The notes beneath the pieces were generated by a model. It did no database searches. It saw only the letters and a program-made list of their open reading frames with translations, and had not been told where the DNA came from. The position numbers and the translations under genes were made by a program. A DNA stretch of 64,000 bases from Loxodes magnus (taxonomy: Eukaryota > Ciliophora > Karyorelictea > Loxodida > Loxodidae). Positions 62,394 through 64,000 of the stretch are shown here, one piece after another (the stretch's first letter is position 1; each line of letters begins with the position of its first letter). The DNA lies in NCBI GenBank assembly GCA_946699065.1, contig CAMPDV010000502.1:124001-188000 (forward strand), read 5' to 3'.

Positions 62394-62966
62394 ATGTAAA
62401 ATCAAGAAGAAAATTTAAGCGCCTTCTTAGCTTCAAAGCCCGCCGAAGAGAATAAAGAGGAAAATGAGGAAACATCCTCAAATCCTGAGGAAGAAATTCA
62501 AGGTAATTGGAAACCACTGGTTGAACTACCAGAAGTTGAAGTGAAAACCGGAGAAGAAGATTTAGATCTTTTATATAAGCAGAGAGCTAAACTTTTCAGA
62601 TGGAGAGATAACCAATGGAAGGAAAGAGGTCTTGGAGATATTAGAATCATGCGAAACAAAGCAGAACCCATGAGAATTAGAGTAATTATGAGGTAAGAAT
62701 AGACCAAAAAGGTGTGTACTAATTTCATTATTGAAGAAGACCCACTTTGCAATTTGCAACCCCATATGGGTAGCGATCGAGCCTTGACTTGGATGGCGTA
62801 TGATTTTTCAGAGGACAAGGCTTAGGTGGAAAAATTTGCTATCAGATTTGGATAACCCGAAAGTTGTCAAGCCTTCAAAGATGCTTTCAATGCGGGAAAA
62901 GAATTCAATAAAGCCAAAAAAGAGGGAAAAGAAGTCATATTAGCTCCAGTTATTTAGTAGTCTTGA
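62394..62966 (+). CDS. RANBP1: Ran-binding protein 1, 190 aa
   Basis: Single exon of 191 codons, GC-richer than average. An acidic N-terminus (residues 1-35) precedes a Ran-binding domain. Landmarks are [20 protein letters not shown], then [20 protein letters not shown] (KLYRFdxxxxeWKERGxGdik), then [20 protein letters not shown], then [11 protein letters not shown] (WxAxDfaDge) and [19 protein letters not shown]. All core motifs are present. The protein promotes release of Ran-GTP from exporting karyopherins and its hydrolysis with RanGAP. It fits the nuclear-transport theme of the window. Confidence 0.96.
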
Positions 62967-63091
62967 TGAACATATTTAAACTTTATAAATAACTTTAATA
63001 TTAAATCAGTCTAAAAGTTATTTCCATTTCACTCTCCCGTAGTGTAAATTTGAACAACCTGAAAGAATTAATTTTAGATACCGCTGTTATT

Positions 63092-63637
63092 TCAAACTTA
63101 TAAATTTGGTATCTTAATCACAGTAAGAGAAAATTTGATGCGCTGCAATTTTCTAATACTATCTATATTTTTTATCCTTGAATTCGCTGATAAATTGGAA
63201 TTCTAAAGAAACAATAGAACTTATCCTTAGTCCTTTGGTTTATCTTTACTATCTACTTATATATTCTGCTTAGAATAAAGCAATCATTCTAAATTCACTT
63301 TATCCCCTTTAAGTTCTCTAAAAAAGAAATGTATCTTATTAGTAAAAATATAGCCCAAGATAAAGCAATCTGTAGAAGTAATCTAAATCTCTCCCTCCGA
63401 TAGCATCCTCACTTAAGTTTCTTTCTATATAAATAAAAGTTTCATAATATAAATGGAATTGATATACATCTATAGCATTTTGATTATATGAATACTTAAT
63501 TTCATAGCTTACTCTTAAGTTATTCTATAGGTAATTAATTCTATCTAATTTGCTTTTGATTAAATAGAGAAAGCAAACTTGTAAACATATCCATTTAGTT
63601 ATTAAAGACATGATAAATCTAGTTGGGATTAATAATA
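63092..63637 (-). CDS. Protein-kinase-like C-lobe, 5' part unresolved
   Basis: The frame ends KIPNLQV and TGA. Upstream it reads like a kinase: ITQEQAMKLSIHIIKMLQMY (helix E), SIYIMKLLFIQ where HRDxxxxN should be, LSEGEIQITSTDCFILGYIF (APE to helix F, normally SDxxSLGxIxyE). The catalytic His, Asp and Asn and the DFG are not visible, so it is a pseudokinase or the gene is broken. The N-lobe would lie further right on the minus strand and is not resolved. Confidence 0.45.
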
Positions 63638-64000
63638 AAAGCATCTTAGAAATATGGATGAGTTATAATAGTTATACTAAATAAGCTGACTTCTCTTGAT
63701 AATAGCATTAAAGAGAGAAAGTAAAAGTTTACTCATTAAACTAAGAATTAATTTTATCAAATAGGCTAAGTGAGCATTCTAGGGGTAATTAAATTTGGAT
63801 ATAAACTATATATCAAAGATAGAATTTGCTTGATGCTTCAATACTTACATAAGCTAAGTGTCTCTATTATTTTTATAATAGAAGAAGGAATTATAAAAGC
63901 ATTTTTGATAAACTCAATTAAACTATAATTCTTTATTACAACTTGAGATAAACTAAAAGGTTAAATATTTTGAGAATATATAGAAGAACAAATTGAATGA
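63638..64000. other. Right end of window
   Basis: AT-rich. It may contain 5' exons of the kinase-like gene, but no frame could be joined with confidence. Confidence 0.3.

Noticed and set aside
62498-62818. Minus-strand ORFs across 62498-62818
   Set aside because: Antisense to RanBP1, which is unambiguous.
63950-64000. Telomere or chromosome end at either window border
   Set aside because: No CCCTAA/CCCCAA-type repeats at either end.

Overview
This is a very AT-rich nuclear segment of a ciliate that has reassigned all three stop codons. TAA and TAG sit in frame as glutamine in every recognisable gene. TGA is read as tryptophan inside genes: it alternates with TGG at the same position of a cysteine-rich repeat, and it sits at the Trp of the choline-kinase YxxxWFD segment. 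TGA is also the terminator at gene ends, sometimes doubled. Introns are tiny (16-35 nt, GT...AG) and intergenic gaps are short. Together this fits a karyorelictean (Loxodes-like) or Condylostoma-like ciliate; I cannot tell which from sequence alone. Standard-code ORF callers see only fragments here. Because TGA is ambiguous, exact 3' ends and some exon borders are uncertain.

Layout. 1-4.3 kb: a three-copy array of small paralogous genes on the minus strand with duplicated flanks, plus one unrelated plus-strand gene. 5.7-16.7 kb, plus strand: a long helical protein, a membrane-bound pseudokinase of the eIF2alpha-kinase (PEK) type, a 1,167-residue secreted Cys-rich protein and a 333-residue protein. 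17-31 kb: conserved housekeeping genes in mixed orientation, namely LSM14/Scd6, a Nup54-like nucleoporin with a poly-Gln tract, an E2-like (UBC fold) protein, a cyclic-nucleotide-binding protein, a divergent kinesin and a TMEM209-like nuclear-envelope protein. 33-41 kb: two long helical proteins and a choline/ethanolamine kinase. 42.2-48.9 kb: the most striking gene, a TMEM63/OSCA-type channel fused to about 31 Lin-12/Notch (LNR) repeats. It is interrupted near 47.0-47.5 kb by a non-coding block containing a hairpin that recurs inverted at 37.8 kb. 51.7-64 kb: a coiled-coil/kelch protein, a Tctex-type dynein light chain, a TraB-family protein, a coiled-coil protein, several small genes, RanBP1 and a kinase-like fragment.

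Functional themes are nuclear transport (Nup54-like, RanBP1, TMEM209-like), RNA control (LSM14), microtubule motors (kinesin, dynein light chain) and membrane signalling (cyclic-nucleotide binding, PEK-like pseudokinase, OSCA-LNR fusion). No rRNA, tRNA, CRISPR array or complete transposon was recognised.
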